Shown in pieces: positions 43,541 to 51,990 of a DNA stretch of 64,000 bases. Source of the DNA: Chloroflexota bacterium (GTDB taxonomy: Bacteria > Chloroflexota > Anaerolineae > Anaerolineales > Villigracilaceae); contig JACRBJ010000032.1 of the NCBI GenBank assembly GCA_016234555.1, forward strand, positions 62,001-126,000, read 5' to 3'. The notes under the pieces were generated by a model. It did not search any database. It worked only from the letters and a program-made list of their open reading frames with translations, and was not told where the DNA came from. Each line of letters starts with the position of its first letter. Within the stretch, counting starts at the first letter, position 1. Made by a program: the position numbers and the translations under genes.

Positions 43541-45172
43541 ATGTCAAAGCTGATTGGTCAAAATTTAGGGCGTTACCAAATCCTCGAACTGATTGGGGAA
43601 GGCGGAATGGCAACCGTGTACAAGGCGTACGACACGCGCCTTGAACGCGAAGTTGCGATAAAAGTAATCCGGCGCGAAGCCTTTCCGCCCGAACAGTTGG
43701 ACATGATCCTCAAACGCTTTGAACGCGAAGCCAAGACGCTGGGCGGGCTTTCGCATCCCAACATTGTCGGCGTGATCGATTATGGCGAACATGAAGGTTC
43801 GCCATATCTGGTCATGGTTTACCTGCCCGGCGGCACGCTCAAGGACTGGCTTGGAAAACCCATGTATTGGCGGGATGCGGTACGGTTGCTCATCCCCGTG
43901 GCGCGCGCGCTGGAATATACCCATGAGCATAACATCATCAACCGGGATGTGAAACCGTCCAACATATTAATGACTGAAAAGGGTCAGCCCATGTTGACCG
44001 ATTTTGGGCTGGTGAAAATATTCGAGGATAAATCATCGACGAATTTGACCGCTTCCGGCGCGGGACTTGGCACACCCGATTACATGGCTCCCGAACAATG
44101 GACAGGCGAAGCCACGGCGCAATCCGACCTGTATTCGCTGGGGGTGGTCCTCTATGAAATGATCACCGGACACAGACCCTATACGTCCGATACCCCGGCG
44201 GGGGTTTTGCTAAAACAGGCAAGCGAACCTTTGCCGCTTCCCAAACGATATGTTCCCGACCTGCCGCAGAATGTGGAATCGGTCCTGCTCAAAGTGCTTG
44301 CCAGAAAACCGGGCGATCGTTATCCCGATATGCAATCCTTCACAAATGAATTGCAGGATTTACTGGATGGCAGGGAAGTTGACGCGGCAGCCATAAAAAC
44401 CACACTGCTGCGTGAACAAATGACTGGCAAGGCGGATGGACAACCCCGGTCTGATAAAAACAAGGTGGAACGAATTCCTGTTGAACAAAGCCGAAGCACC
44501 GTATCTGCATCTGCTCCCGTCAAAGCACAACGCGGGAACAGGTTTTGGGTTGTGGCTGGCAGCATTGGCGCTGGGCTATGTATTTGCCTGGCACTGGTGT
44601 CAGTTGGCTTCATGGTCATGAATAATCTTGGAAGCGCCACGATCAGTCCGTCAGCAGACAGTGTCCCTTCGCCTCAGAGCAAGAACACCCTCACCCCAAC
44701 CTCAACTGTAGTTATGCTGCCTCCTGTCACGGTCTCAGGATGCACGTCAGCCGATGACTGCCCCGACACAGTTTGGATCGCAGATTTATCCGGGGAAAAC
44801 GGCACGCAGGAAGACAAAACGGAATATAGCATTTCCATTTCCCAGGACAAAAAGGTGAGGTTTTTCTCTGGGTGGTGCGCCATCGACCGGAAGACATTGG
44901 ATGAAAATCTTACCAAAATGGAAATTGCCTTCACCGTTGATGGTACATCCCATGTCGACAAGCTCAAAAAGGAATACTTTGAACAACAAAGCAACACCGA
45001 CTCCACGGAAAAAATGTCGTGCTACGGCGTAGGCGGAGTGATAAGCGACTGGCAGAAGAGTCATACCTACCGGGTGGAGATTGGCCCGGTATTCAACAAA
45101 CAAGTCTTTGACGGCTGGGATACATTCCCACTGGGAAAACAACTGAGCATTTATTTGATCACTGTTAAATAG
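43541..45172 (+). CDS. PknB-like membrane Ser/Thr protein kinase
   Basis: A 543-residue protein. Residues 10-270 are a protein kinase domain with GEGGMATVYKA (nucleotide loop), VAIKVIRRE (Lys), NRDVKPSNIL (catalytic loop), DFGLVK (metal) and YMAPEQ. The usual His of the HRD motif is Asn; the catalytic Asp is intact, so activity is expected. A membrane segment lies near residues 345-368, then a Ser/Thr/Pro-rich stretch and an extracellular domain of about 150 residues with four cysteines that I do not recognise. It probably phosphorylates cytoplasmic targets in response to an outside cue. FHA proteins such as the one at 19486 are natural readers of such kinases. Confidence 0.92.
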   Translation: MSKLIGQNLGRYQILELIGEGGMATVYKAYDTRLEREVAIKVIRREAFPPEQLDMILKRFEREAKTLGGLSHPNIVGVIDYGEHEGSPYLVMVYLPGGTLKDWLGKPMYWRDAVRLLIPVARALEYTHEHNIINRDVKPSNILMTEKGQPMLTDFGLVKIFEDKSSTNLTASGAGLGTPDYMAPEQWTGEATAQSDLYSLGVVLYEMITGHRPYTSDTPAGVLLKQASEPLPLPKRYVPDLPQNVESVLLKVLARKPGDRYPDMQSFTNELQDLLDGREVDAAAIKTTLLREQMTGKADGQPRSDKNKVERIPVEQSRSTVSASAPVKAQRGNRFWVVAGSIGAGLCICLALVSVGFMVMNNLGSATISPSADSVPSPQSKNTLTPTSTVVMLPPVTVSGCTSADDCPDTVWIADLSGENGTQEDKTEYSISISQDKKVRFFSGWCAIDRKTLDENLTKMEIAFTVDGTSHVDKLKKEYFEQQSNTDSTEKMSCYGVGGVISDWQKSHTYRVEIGPVFNKQVFDGWDTFPLGKQLSIYLITVK

Positions 45173-45233
45173 GCCTCTTGCATAAGGGTTCCCGCCTTGA
45201 GCAAGGTAAAAAAGCGACTTTTGCAAGAAGTCT
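45171..45233 (+). repeat. Small element with terminal inverted repeats, copy 1
   Basis: Left end AGGCCTCTTGCATA, right end TTTGCAAGAAGTCT. Its right 39 bases, from GCCTTGAGCAAGG to AAGAAGTC, match 61015-61053 with one difference. It begins at the kinase stop codon. See copy 2 at 60965-61054. Confidence 0.65.
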
Positions 45234-45299
45234 AATGATGTGCCTATTGAACCTGCAATTTGAACTGACAAGGGCTTGGATATCTTTTCGTTACCCCGC

Positions 45300-45328
45300 T
45301 TGACCCTGGCGGTTGGACACCGTACAAT
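45300..45328 (+). promoter_or_regulatory. Promoter upstream of the first HAD gene
   Basis: TTGACC, a 17-base spacer and TACAAT (45323-45328). A second TATAAT lies at 45375. The leader carries a perfect hairpin GGCGCTG/CAGCGCC just before the Shine-Dalgarno. Confidence 0.55.
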
Positions 45329-45415
45329 CACAAAAGTTCATTTGATGATCTGGCTGCCAAAAGGCGGCTAACCCTATAATTCGGCGCTGTTTTCACAGCG
45401 CCTTTGGAGATAAAT

Positions 45416-46078
45416 ATGCGAGCGCTTATTTTTGACCTTGATGGAACACTTGTCGATACAGTCTATGCACACGTCTTCGCGTGGCAGTGTGCGTTTGCAG
45501 AAGCGGACATGGCAATCGATGGCTGGCGTATTCACCGACGGATCGGGATGAGCGGAGGGCTGTTTACCCGCGCAGCAGGACGTGAGCTTGGGCACGAACT
45601 CAGTCAACAGGAAGCGGCAGATCTTCAATCACGTCATGGAGAATTATTTAGAAAACTTCTCCCAAAGCGGCGTCCCCTGCCGGGAGCAGTGGAACTCTTA
45701 AAATTCCTTCGCTCCAACAACATCGTACACGGAATTGCCACCTCGGGGAGTCGCCCGGAGATCAATGCCTCGCTGGACGCACTGGAAATAGACCCCGGCT
45801 TGCTGGTGGTCGAACGGGGTGATGTCCTGCGAGCGAAGCCTGAACCCGACCTTTTCCTCGCCTGCCAGCAGCGTCTGGGAGTCCGGGTGGAAGATTGCTA
45901 CGTGGTTGGGGATGCGGTGTGGGACCTTTTGGCTGCCCGCCGCGCGGGAATGTTGAGCATCGGTTTGCTGAGCGGCGGATACGGTGAAGACGAACTCAGC
46001 CAGGCTGGCGCATTCCGCGTCTATCGGGATGCGCTGGAGTTATATCATTCACTGGATGAACTTGGGGTTTTGCCATAG
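45416..46078 (+). CDS. HAD-superfamily hydrolase (phosphoglycolate phosphatase-like)
   Basis: A 220-residue soluble protein. The nucleophile motif is FDLDGTLVDT at residues 5-14, TSGSRPE is motif II, AKPEPDLFL is motif III and VVGDAVWDLLAA motif IV, all complete. The helical cap marks subfamily I, which includes phosphoglycolate phosphatase and beta-phosphoglucomutase. The substrate is unknown. The start at 45416 follows TTTGGAGATAAAT; the ATG at 45404 lies within that region. A second HAD gene starts 16 bases after its stop, so the two are probably one operon. Confidence 0.9.
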   Translation: MRALIFDLDGTLVDTVYAHVFAWQCAFAEADMAIDGWRIHRRIGMSGGLFTRAAGRELGHELSQQEAADLQSRHGELFRKLLPKRRPLPGAVELLKFLRSNNIVHGIATSGSRPEINASLDALEIDPGLLVVERGDVLRAKPEPDLFLACQQRLGVRVEDCYVVGDAVWDLLAARRAGMLSIGLLSGGYGEDELSQAGAFRVYRDALELYHSLDELGVLP

Positions 46079-46093
46079 GGGATTGCGACACAA

Positions 46094-46774
46094 ATGAAAT
46101 TGAGCAAACACAACTTTCAAGCGTGCATTTTTGACTTTGATGGCGTCATTATTGACTCCGAGCCGCTCCATGCACAGGCAAAACAAGCCACATTGGACAA
46201 CTTTCAAGTTAAATACCCGCCTGCACTGTTCACCGACTCCAAAGGACGCCCCGACCGGGAGTTCTTCGAATTTGTGGCGGGTACCCTGGTTCAGACGGGC
46301 GTCACAGCCGAGGAGATGGATGCCTATAAGCGGAGGATTTACCTGGAAGGTTTTGAAAATGTCGCGCTGGTGACGGGTATTCAGGAATTCCTGCCTGTCG
46401 CAAGGCGGGCTTTCAAAAAGCTGGGGCTGGCAACCTCAGCCACCCTCAGGGATTTTTCTCTGGCGGCGCAAAAGTATCAGCTTCGACCCTGGTTTGACGC
46501 CATCATCACGGGCGCAGATACAACACGGCATAAGCCTGACCCGGAACCCTACCTAAAGGTAATGACGCTTCTGGCTGTGACAGGTTCGGAAACGCTGGTG
46601 ATCGAAGATTCCCCGAACGGAATACGGTCGGCAAAATCAGCAAACTGCACTGTCGTGGCAATAACGACCGCCTTCGAGCCGAACGAACTCCGCATGGCAG
46701 GGGCGGATATGGTTGTGGCGTCCTTTGCCGAACTCGAACGCGAATTGGGAATAGCCGCGCTCGATACGGTCTAG
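46094..46774 (+). CDS. HAD-superfamily hydrolase (beta-phosphoglucomutase-like)
   Basis: A 226-residue soluble protein. Motif I is FDFDGVIIDSEPLH, motif II is ATSATLRDF, motif III is HKPDPEPYL and motif IV is VIEDSPNGIRSAK. The DGVIIDSEP form and the VIEDSPNGIxSA form favour the beta-phosphoglucomutase and sugar-phosphatase branch. The protein is related to, but clearly different from, the HAD protein encoded just upstream. It ends convergently with rlmI, three bases apart. Confidence 0.9.
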   Translation: MKLSKHNFQACIFDFDGVIIDSEPLHAQAKQATLDNFQVKYPPALFTDSKGRPDREFFEFVAGTLVQTGVTAEEMDAYKRRIYLEGFENVALVTGIQEFLPVARRAFKKLGLATSATLRDFSLAAQKYQLRPWFDAIITGADTTRHKPDPEPYLKVMTLLAVTGSETLVIEDSPNGIRSAKSANCTVVAITTAFEPNELRMAGADMVVASFAELERELGIAALDTV

Positions 46775-46777
46775 CCC

Positions 46778-47965
46778 TCACCCCTTCACGCAGACCAGCC
46801 CCTTCAAATACGCTCCCTCCGGAAAATGCAAGCTGACCGGGTGATCGCTGCCCTGTGATAAATGCCCGATGATTGTCGCGTCTGTGCCGGCATCCAATGC
46901 GGCGGAGGCGACGATTTTTTGAAAGAGCGCTGCGTCGATTCCCCCGGAGCAGGAGAAGGTGACAAGGATTCCGCCGGGACGAAGCAGCTTGAACGCCAGC
47001 AGATTAATATCCTTGTAGGCGCGGGAGGCTTTTTCAGCATGGGCGGCGGTGGGAGCAAACTTCGGCGGGTCGAGGATGATCATGTCGAAGGAGCGGTTTG
47101 CATCGCGGAACTTTCTCAGCAGTTGAAAAACATCGCCTTCGAGCGTGGTGTGACGGTCGGCAGGGACGCGGACGCGGTTGAAAGCGATATTTTCTTCGAG
47201 CAATGTCAGCGCATCGGCTGAGGAGTCAACCGACAAAACCGACTTTGCCCCGTTCGCCAGGGCATGGATGGAAAATCCACCGGTGTAGCAGAAGCAATTC
47301 AGCACGTCGCGGTCTTTTGCCAATTCACCAACCCGGTGACGGTTCTCCCGCTGGTCGAGATAAAAGCCGGTCTTGTGACCATGTTCGATGTCAACAAGGA
47401 ATTTCAAGTCGTATTCGGTAATTGGTAACTGGGGATTGGTAATTGTTCCGCGCAAAATTCCCGTGATTGGCTTCAAACCTTCCAGTTCGCGCACGTCGGC
47501 GTCGGAGCGTTCGTAGATATTTTGGACGCCCGTCTCTTCGGCAAGAATATCGGCGAGGGTCTCCTTCCAGAACTCGGAACCAGCCGTCAGGGATTGCAGG
47601 ACAAGTACGTTGTCGTAGCGGTCGACGATCAAGCCGGGGATGCCGTCCGACTCGCCATGCACCAAACGATACGCGTTCGTTTGACCTTCAACCTTCGACA
47701 TTCGACGAAGCGCAATTGCCTGACGAATCCTCACGCGAAAGAATTCCTTGTCCACCGGCTCATCCTCGAAGGTCCAGGCACGAGCGCGGATTTGTGAATA
47801 CGGCGAGTAGGAGGCTCGGGCAAGAAAAAGCCCCTCGGACGAGATCAGGTCAACGGTCGAACCGGGTGCGGGGTTTTCATCCACATGCTTGACTGCGCTG
47901 GCAAAGACCCAGGGATGGCGTCGCAGTAAACTTTTTTCACGGGTTGGGTTGAGGATGATGGACAT
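46778..47965 (-). CDS. rlmI: 23S rRNA m5C methyltransferase, RlmI family
   Basis: A 395-residue protein with an N-terminal PUA-type domain (RRHPWVFASAVKHV), YRLVHGESDGIPGLIVDRY, then a SAM-binding Rossmann domain with NCFCYTGGFSIHAL and LDPPKFAP and the catalytic region TFSCSGGI. RlmI methylates a cytidine of 23S rRNA. Two stretches look like absorbed DNA repeats: TNPQLPITEY before LKFLVDIEHG, encoded by 47414-47445, and MSKVEGQTN near residue 95. The first lies in a loop that varies in length in the family. TAAGAT lies six bases before the ATG, opposite the promoter of the DUF58 gene. A 92-base copy of its 3' end lies at 43288-43379. Confidence 0.9.
   Translation of the reverse strand: MSIILNPTREKSLLRRHPWVFASAVKHVDENPAPGSTVDLISSEGLFLARASYSPYSQIRARAWTFEDEPVDKEFFRVRIRQAIALRRMSKVEGQTNAYRLVHGESDGIPGLIVDRYDNVLVLQSLTAGSEFWKETLADILAEETGVQNIYERSDADVRELEGLKPITGILRGTITNPQLPITEYDLKFLVDIEHGHKTGFYLDQRENRHRVGELAKDRDVLNCFCYTGGFSIHALANGAKSVLSVDSSADALTLLEENIAFNRVRVPADRHTTLEGDVFQLLRKFRDANRSFDMIILDPPKFAPTAAHAEKASRAYKDINLLAFKLLRPGGILVTFSCSGGIDAALFQKIVASAALDAGTDATIIGHLSQGSDHPVSLHFPEGAYLKGLVCVKG
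47414..47445. repeat. Dispersed AATTGGTAA-type repeat absorbed into rlmI
   Basis: GGTAATTGGTAACTGGGG followed by ATTGGTAATTG, read in frame on the minus strand as TNPQLPITEY. The unit matches the one behind the P-type ATPase at 22400-22426. Confidence 0.6.
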
Positions 47966-48002
47966 GCATCTATCTTACCGCAACCGGACTTATAATGGAA
48001 AC
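47966..48002. promoter_or_regulatory. Compact divergent promoter pair (rlmI / DUF58 gene)
   Basis: In 37 bp, TAAGAT (47977-47972, minus) is six bases from the rlmI ATG and TATAAT (47991-47996, plus) is six bases from the DUF58 ATG at 48003. The start codons lie beside each other's expected -35 regions. Confidence 0.55.
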
Positions 48003-49292
48003 ATGTCGGCGCGCATGAGACCCAACTCCCTGCTGCTCCCTTTGCTGACGCTTGGGGCGCTGGTCATGCAATTCATCGACCCGTCGAAGGTCTGGCAGGC
48101 GATGGTCGTCGCGCTTGGCGGGACGTGGCTGATCGGCTGGTTGTGGGCGCGTTCGCTGCGGAATCACCTGCGGCTGACGCGCGAGGTGCGGTTTACCTGG
48201 GCGCAGGTGGGCGACAAGCTCGAAGAGCAATTCACGTTGACAAACGACGGGCTGACTCCCGCCACCTGGGTCGAGGTGGTGGACCATTCGACCCTGCCCG
48301 ATTATTCCGCTGGACGCGCCATCGGCATCGGCAACAACGAATCAAACACCTGGCACACGAACGGCGTATGCACCCAGCGCGGAGTCTATACCCTCGGCGG
48401 AACGACGTTGCGGAGCGGCGACCCGCTGGGCATCTTCAACGTCGAGGTGCACCAACCCGAAAGCACGGACTTGACGGTGCTGCCGCCGGTGGTTCCGCTG
48501 CCCATGGTCGAGATCACGCCCGGTGGCTGGCTCGGCGACGGACGTCCGCGCCCGAACTCGCCGGAGAAAACCGTCAACGCACTTACCGTCCACGAGTACC
48601 AGCACGGCGAACCGGTCAAGCTGATCCACTGGGCGACGACAGCGCGACGCAACCAGATTTTTACCCGCGTGATGGACGGTTCCCCCGCGAACGACTGGTG
48701 GATCGTGCTGGATGCGGATGCGAACGCGCAGGCTGGTCACGGCTGGGAGTCGACTCTCGAACTGGGCATCATCCTCGCCACCTCCCTCGTCGACCGCGGA
48801 TTGCGCGCCCGTCACTCGGTGGGATTTCTCGCAAGCGGCGACCAGACCGTCTGGCTGAAGCCGGAGCAAAACGAAAACCATCGCTCGCAGATCATGCGTG
48901 GGCTGGCAACACTCAAGGCGGGAAACCTGCCCCTTTCGGATTTGCTCGAACGCGCCGGACCAACGCTGGGTCAACGCACAAGCATCATCGTCATCACGCC
49001 CTGCATCGCCAGCGACTGGCTCACGCCGTTGACCCATCTCATCTGGCGCGGAATCAGCCCCACCGTCCTGTTGATGGACCCCGCCTCCTTCGGCTCGCCA
49101 AACCGCGCGGATGCGCTCGCGCAAGTCCTCGCCCGAAACGGAATCCCGCGCTTCGTCCTCGACAAAAGCCTGCTCCTGCGACCCGAGGCGCGTCCCGGCT
49201 GGCGTGGACAATGGGAGTGGCGCATCATGCCCACCGGCAAAGCCGTCTCGGCGCGCCCGCCCGGCGACATGTCATGGAGGAAACTGGGATGA
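48003..49292 (+). CDS. DUF58-domain protein
   Basis: A 429-residue protein with two N-terminal membrane segments (residues 8-45) followed by a soluble part. The DUF58 core YQHGEPVKLIHWATTARRNQ is near residues 198-217, preceded by RRGVYTLGG-type sequence (QRGVYTLGGTTLRSGDPLGI). The C-terminal part resembles a von Willebrand A-like fold. DUF58 proteins normally occur with a MoxR ATPase and a transglutaminase-like membrane protein; the transglutaminase follows with a four-base overlap (ATGA), but no MoxR gene lies nearby. The start at 48003 is fixed by the TATAAT box; the frame from 47889 runs through the rlmI start and is rejected. Confidence 0.9.
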   Translation: MSARMRPNSLLLPLLTLGALVMQFIDPSKVWQAMVVALGGTWLIGWLWARSLRNHLRLTREVRFTWAQVGDKLEEQFTLTNDGLTPATWVEVVDHSTLPDYSAGRAIGIGNNESNTWHTNGVCTQRGVYTLGGTTLRSGDPLGIFNVEVHQPESTDLTVLPPVVPLPMVEITPGGWLGDGRPRPNSPEKTVNALTVHEYQHGEPVKLIHWATTARRNQIFTRVMDGSPANDWWIVLDADANAQAGHGWESTLELGIILATSLVDRGLRARHSVGFLASGDQTVWLKPEQNENHRSQIMRGLATLKAGNLPLSDLLERAGPTLGQRTSIIVITPCIASDWLTPLTHLIWRGISPTVLLMDPASFGSPNRADALAQVLARNGIPRFVLDKSLLLRPEARPGWRGQWEWRIMPTGKAVSARPPGDMSWRKLG

Positions 49293-51628
49293 TTTCGCGG
49301 CTGAAAAGGTTGCCCCAGTTCCGCGGTGTCTGGTTCCTGCTTGCGCTGACGGCGGTGGGCTGCCTGCCGCTGGCGTTGATCAAAACCTTGCGCGATGCGG
49401 ACTTGAGTCTCTTGCTGCTGATCAGCCTGTCTGGCGTGATCCTTGCGTGGGGACTGGGCGCATCGAAGGTGAGAAAGCTGTCGGCGGGGATTCTCCTCCT
49501 TGGGTTTGGTCCGCTGTCGCTGACGGTTTACATCGGCGGGATGTGGTCCTCGCTGGTCGGAATCCTCGAAGGCGAGTCAGCCTTCGTCAAATCGCTGGTT
49601 GAAACCCTCCGCTTCCAAACTCCGCTGAACCTTTCACCCCTGCTTCTGGCAAGGGATGAACTGCTCGAAAAGATTTTGGGGCTTGGCATCCGCCTCGCCG
49701 AATGGGCTTTGAATTTCGTTCAGGGGATCGAGGTCGAAGACCCGCTCGTGCGGACGCTGGTCTGGTGTCTCGTCCTGTGGCTGGTCGCTGCCTGGGCCGG
49801 CTGGCAGATGCACAGCCGCAGCCACCTGCTGAGGGGCATCTGCCCGACCACCCTCCTGCTGGCGGTCATCATCGATTACAGCGGAAGCGAGATCGAAATC
49901 CTGCTGGTCCACCTTGGGGCTGTGCTGCTGCTGCTGGGGCTGGCAGGTTATACGGAACAAAAGAAGCGCTGGGAACTTTCAAAAACGGATTATTCCGAAA
50001 GCACAAGCCTCGATACGCTTGGCGCCGCCGTTGCGTTGACGGTTGCTGTGATGGCGATGTCGTCCCTCGCGGCTTCGGTGTCGGTGGAGGAACTGCTCGA
50101 AAAACTACGTGAAAGGCAGCAACAGACGGTGGAGACTCAGGGTGAGTCGTTGGGGCTGGAACCGGTCGAGGGCAATGCGAACATCGTCGGGATTGGGAGA
50201 GGTCTGCCCCGCTCGCATTTGATCCGCTCCGGTCCGGAGCTTTCACGGCAACTGGTGATGACGGTCTCCACCGGCGAACTGCCGCCGATGCCCGAAGCCG
50301 CGCACGTGCCCGCGCCGCGTCATTACTGGCGCACGCTCACCTATCAGAGTTACGACGGCAGGGGCTGGTGGAACCCGTCCGCTTTTGGCGATGATGTGGC
50401 GGCGGATGAAAAACTGGTCGCCGGGATTCCGCCCACGCATCGGCTGTTGACCCAGTCCGTGACGTTTGTCAGCGAAACCACCGATCGCCTGTACTGGGCT
50501 GGGGTTCTGATAGACGCCGACGTGCCGTTTCAGGCTGCGTGGCTGCGCAAGGCGCCGAGCAGCCCGTTGTTGCATTCCAACCTGATGGCGGCGCTGGCTT
50601 CGACGAAATCCTACCGGGCGGAGTCGCTGGAGTTAAATGTGGACGCCACAACGCTGCGCGAATCTCCCAGCGTCTATCCCGAGTGGGTGCGGAACTTCCT
50701 CGTCCTGCCGGATTCGGTCCCCGCGCGTGTTTATTCCCTGGCGCGTGACCTGACCGTCTCCAAATCGACTCCCTATGACCGCGCGCTCGCCATCGAGGAT
50801 TACCTGCGGACTTTTCCGTACACGCTCGAAGTTGACCAGCCGCCACCGGGGCGCGACGTGGCTGACTATTTTCTCTTCGACCTCAGGCAGGGTTACTGCG
50901 ACTACTACGCCACCTCGATGGCTGTGCTGGCGCGTGCGGCGGGGCTGCCCGCGCGGCTCGTGGTCGGTTACGCCAACGGGGCTTACAACTACGAACGCGC
51001 CGAATACGTCGTCACCGAGAACTATGCCCACTCGTGGGTCGAGATTTATTTTACGGACATCGGCTGGGTGGAGTTCGAGCCGACTGCCGGTCAGCCCGCG
51101 ATTCCCTACGAGGAGCGGGAGGAATTGCCCGCGCCCATAGCGGATGTCGCGCCGATTGACCAACCTTCATCGGGACAGCTTCCGTCCTTCCTCCGAAATA
51201 TTTCCGTCAATGCGTGGCTCCCTAGCCTCGTGGTTTTGGCTTGCGGTTTGCTGTGGCTTGGCTTCGACACGTTCCGTCTCCGTCGCATCGCCCCCTCGCG
51301 CACGATCCAGCTTTTATATCGCCGCCTGCGCCGCCTCGCGCGTCCCATTGCTGGACGCCCCTCCAACCAGACGGCATATTCCTATGCCAATGATCTCTCT
51401 CGACGCCTGTCAACCCTTGCGGCTTCGCCCCGCCGTCAACGCTGGCTTGATCCCGCTCATGACGAAATCCAAAACCTGACCGACCTTTTCTCGCGCAGTT
51501 TGTTCGCCCCCCAACCGTCCACCCGCGCGGATGCAAAAGCCGCGCTCGGAAGCTGGTCACGCCTGCGCTGGAGGTTGGTCCTGGCAAACCTGCTCCGGCT
51601 CGCGGGCAAATTGACGGTAATGAAATGA
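49289..51628 (+). CDS. Transglutaminase-like membrane protein (TgpA type)
   Basis: A 779-residue protein. Residues 10-260 hold six or seven membrane segments. The external part has a DUF3488/TgpA layout, with the transglutaminase core GYCDYYATSMAVLARAAG (Cys), NYAHSWVEIYF (His) and GWVEFEPTAG, where Glu stands in the place of the third catalytic acid as in many TgpA proteins. One more membrane segment (SLVVLACGLLWLGF) and a cytoplasmic tail follow. It probably cross-links or cleaves envelope proteins or peptides. The ATG overlaps the DUF58 stop, so the pair is coupled. The frame is open far upstream through the DUF58 gene, but that part is not protein-like. Confidence 0.9.
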   Translation: MISRLKRLPQFRGVWFLLALTAVGCLPLALIKTLRDADLSLLLLISLSGVILAWGLGASKVRKLSAGILLLGFGPLSLTVYIGGMWSSLVGILEGESAFVKSLVETLRFQTPLNLSPLLLARDELLEKILGLGIRLAEWALNFVQGIEVEDPLVRTLVWCLVLWLVAAWAGWQMHSRSHLLRGICPTTLLLAVIIDYSGSEIEILLVHLGAVLLLLGLAGYTEQKKRWELSKTDYSESTSLDTLGAAVALTVAVMAMSSLAASVSVEELLEKLRERQQQTVETQGESLGLEPVEGNANIVGIGRGLPRSHLIRSGPELSRQLVMTVSTGELPPMPEAAHVPAPRHYWRTLTYQSYDGRGWWNPSAFGDDVAADEKLVAGIPPTHRLLTQSVTFVSETTDRLYWAGVLIDADVPFQAAWLRKAPSSPLLHSNLMAALASTKSYRAESLELNVDATTLRESPSVYPEWVRNFLVLPDSVPARVYSLARDLTVSKSTPYDRALAIEDYLRTFPYTLEVDQPPPGRDVADYFLFDLRQGYCDYYATSMAVLARAAGLPARLVVGYANGAYNYERAEYVVTENYAHSWVEIYFTDIGWVEFEPTAGQPAIPYEEREELPAPIADVAPIDQPSSGQLPSFLRNISVNAWLPSLVVLACGLLWLGFDTFRLRRIAPSRTIQLLYRRLRRLARPIAGRPSNQTAYSYANDLSRRLSTLAASPRRQRWLDPAHDEIQNLTDLFSRSLFAPQPSTRADAKAALGSWSRLRWRLVLANLLRLAGKLTVMK

Positions 51629-51648
51629 AACGAAGATAACGGCGGGAT

Positions 51649-51654
51649 TATAAT
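51649..51654 (+). promoter_or_regulatory. -10 box for MNT-HEPN pair (leaderless type)
   Basis: TATAAT, six bases (CAAGGC), then ATG at 51661. Confidence 0.5.
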
Positions 51655-51660
51655 CAAGGC

Positions 51661-51990
51661 ATGAAGAAACTCCGCCCAAGAGTGCGCGCGCTCAAACTTG
51701 CCAGGGAAGTCCGCAGCCGCCTAAAGAAGGAACTGAACCAACCTGTGACGGTCATCATGTATGGCTCACAAGCGCGCGGCGACGCAAGGAAGGACTCGGA
51801 TATTGACCTGCTTGTCATCCTGCCTGCGGTCAATCCCACAGTACGCGGGGCGGTTTCAGATATTGCGTGGGAAGTTGGTTTTGAGGCGGGAAAGATGATT
51901 TCGACCGTCCCAACCACAAGGGAGCGGATGAAACGTTATGCGTTCCTGCCCTTTTATCAAAACGTCAAACGCGAGGGGGTCAGGGCGTGA
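51661..51990 (+). CDS. MNT-type nucleotidyltransferase
   Basis: A 109-residue protein with the minimal nucleotidyltransferase motif GSQARGDARKDSDIDLLV, an exact GSx10DxD pattern. In MntA/HepT pairs the MNT protein is the antitoxin and adds AMP groups to the HEPN toxin. The following HEPN gene overlaps by four bases (GTGA), as expected for such a pair. It has its own TATAAT at a leaderless distance. The fold call is firm; toxin-antitoxin function is uncertain because the partner lacks the RNase motif. Confidence 0.9.
   Translation: MKKLRPRVRALKLAREVRSRLKKELNQPVTVIMYGSQARGDARKDSDIDLLVILPAVNPTVRGAVSDIAWEVGFEAGKMISTVPTTRERMKRYAFLPFYQNVKREGVRA

Noticed and set aside
48125..49288. Long open frame running into the transglutaminase gene, which would give a 1167-residue protein
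   Set aside because: The first 388 codons lie over the DUF58 gene in another frame and encode Arg/Ala-rich, low-quality sequence. The DUF58 frame has clear family motifs, and ATG 49289 overlaps its stop.
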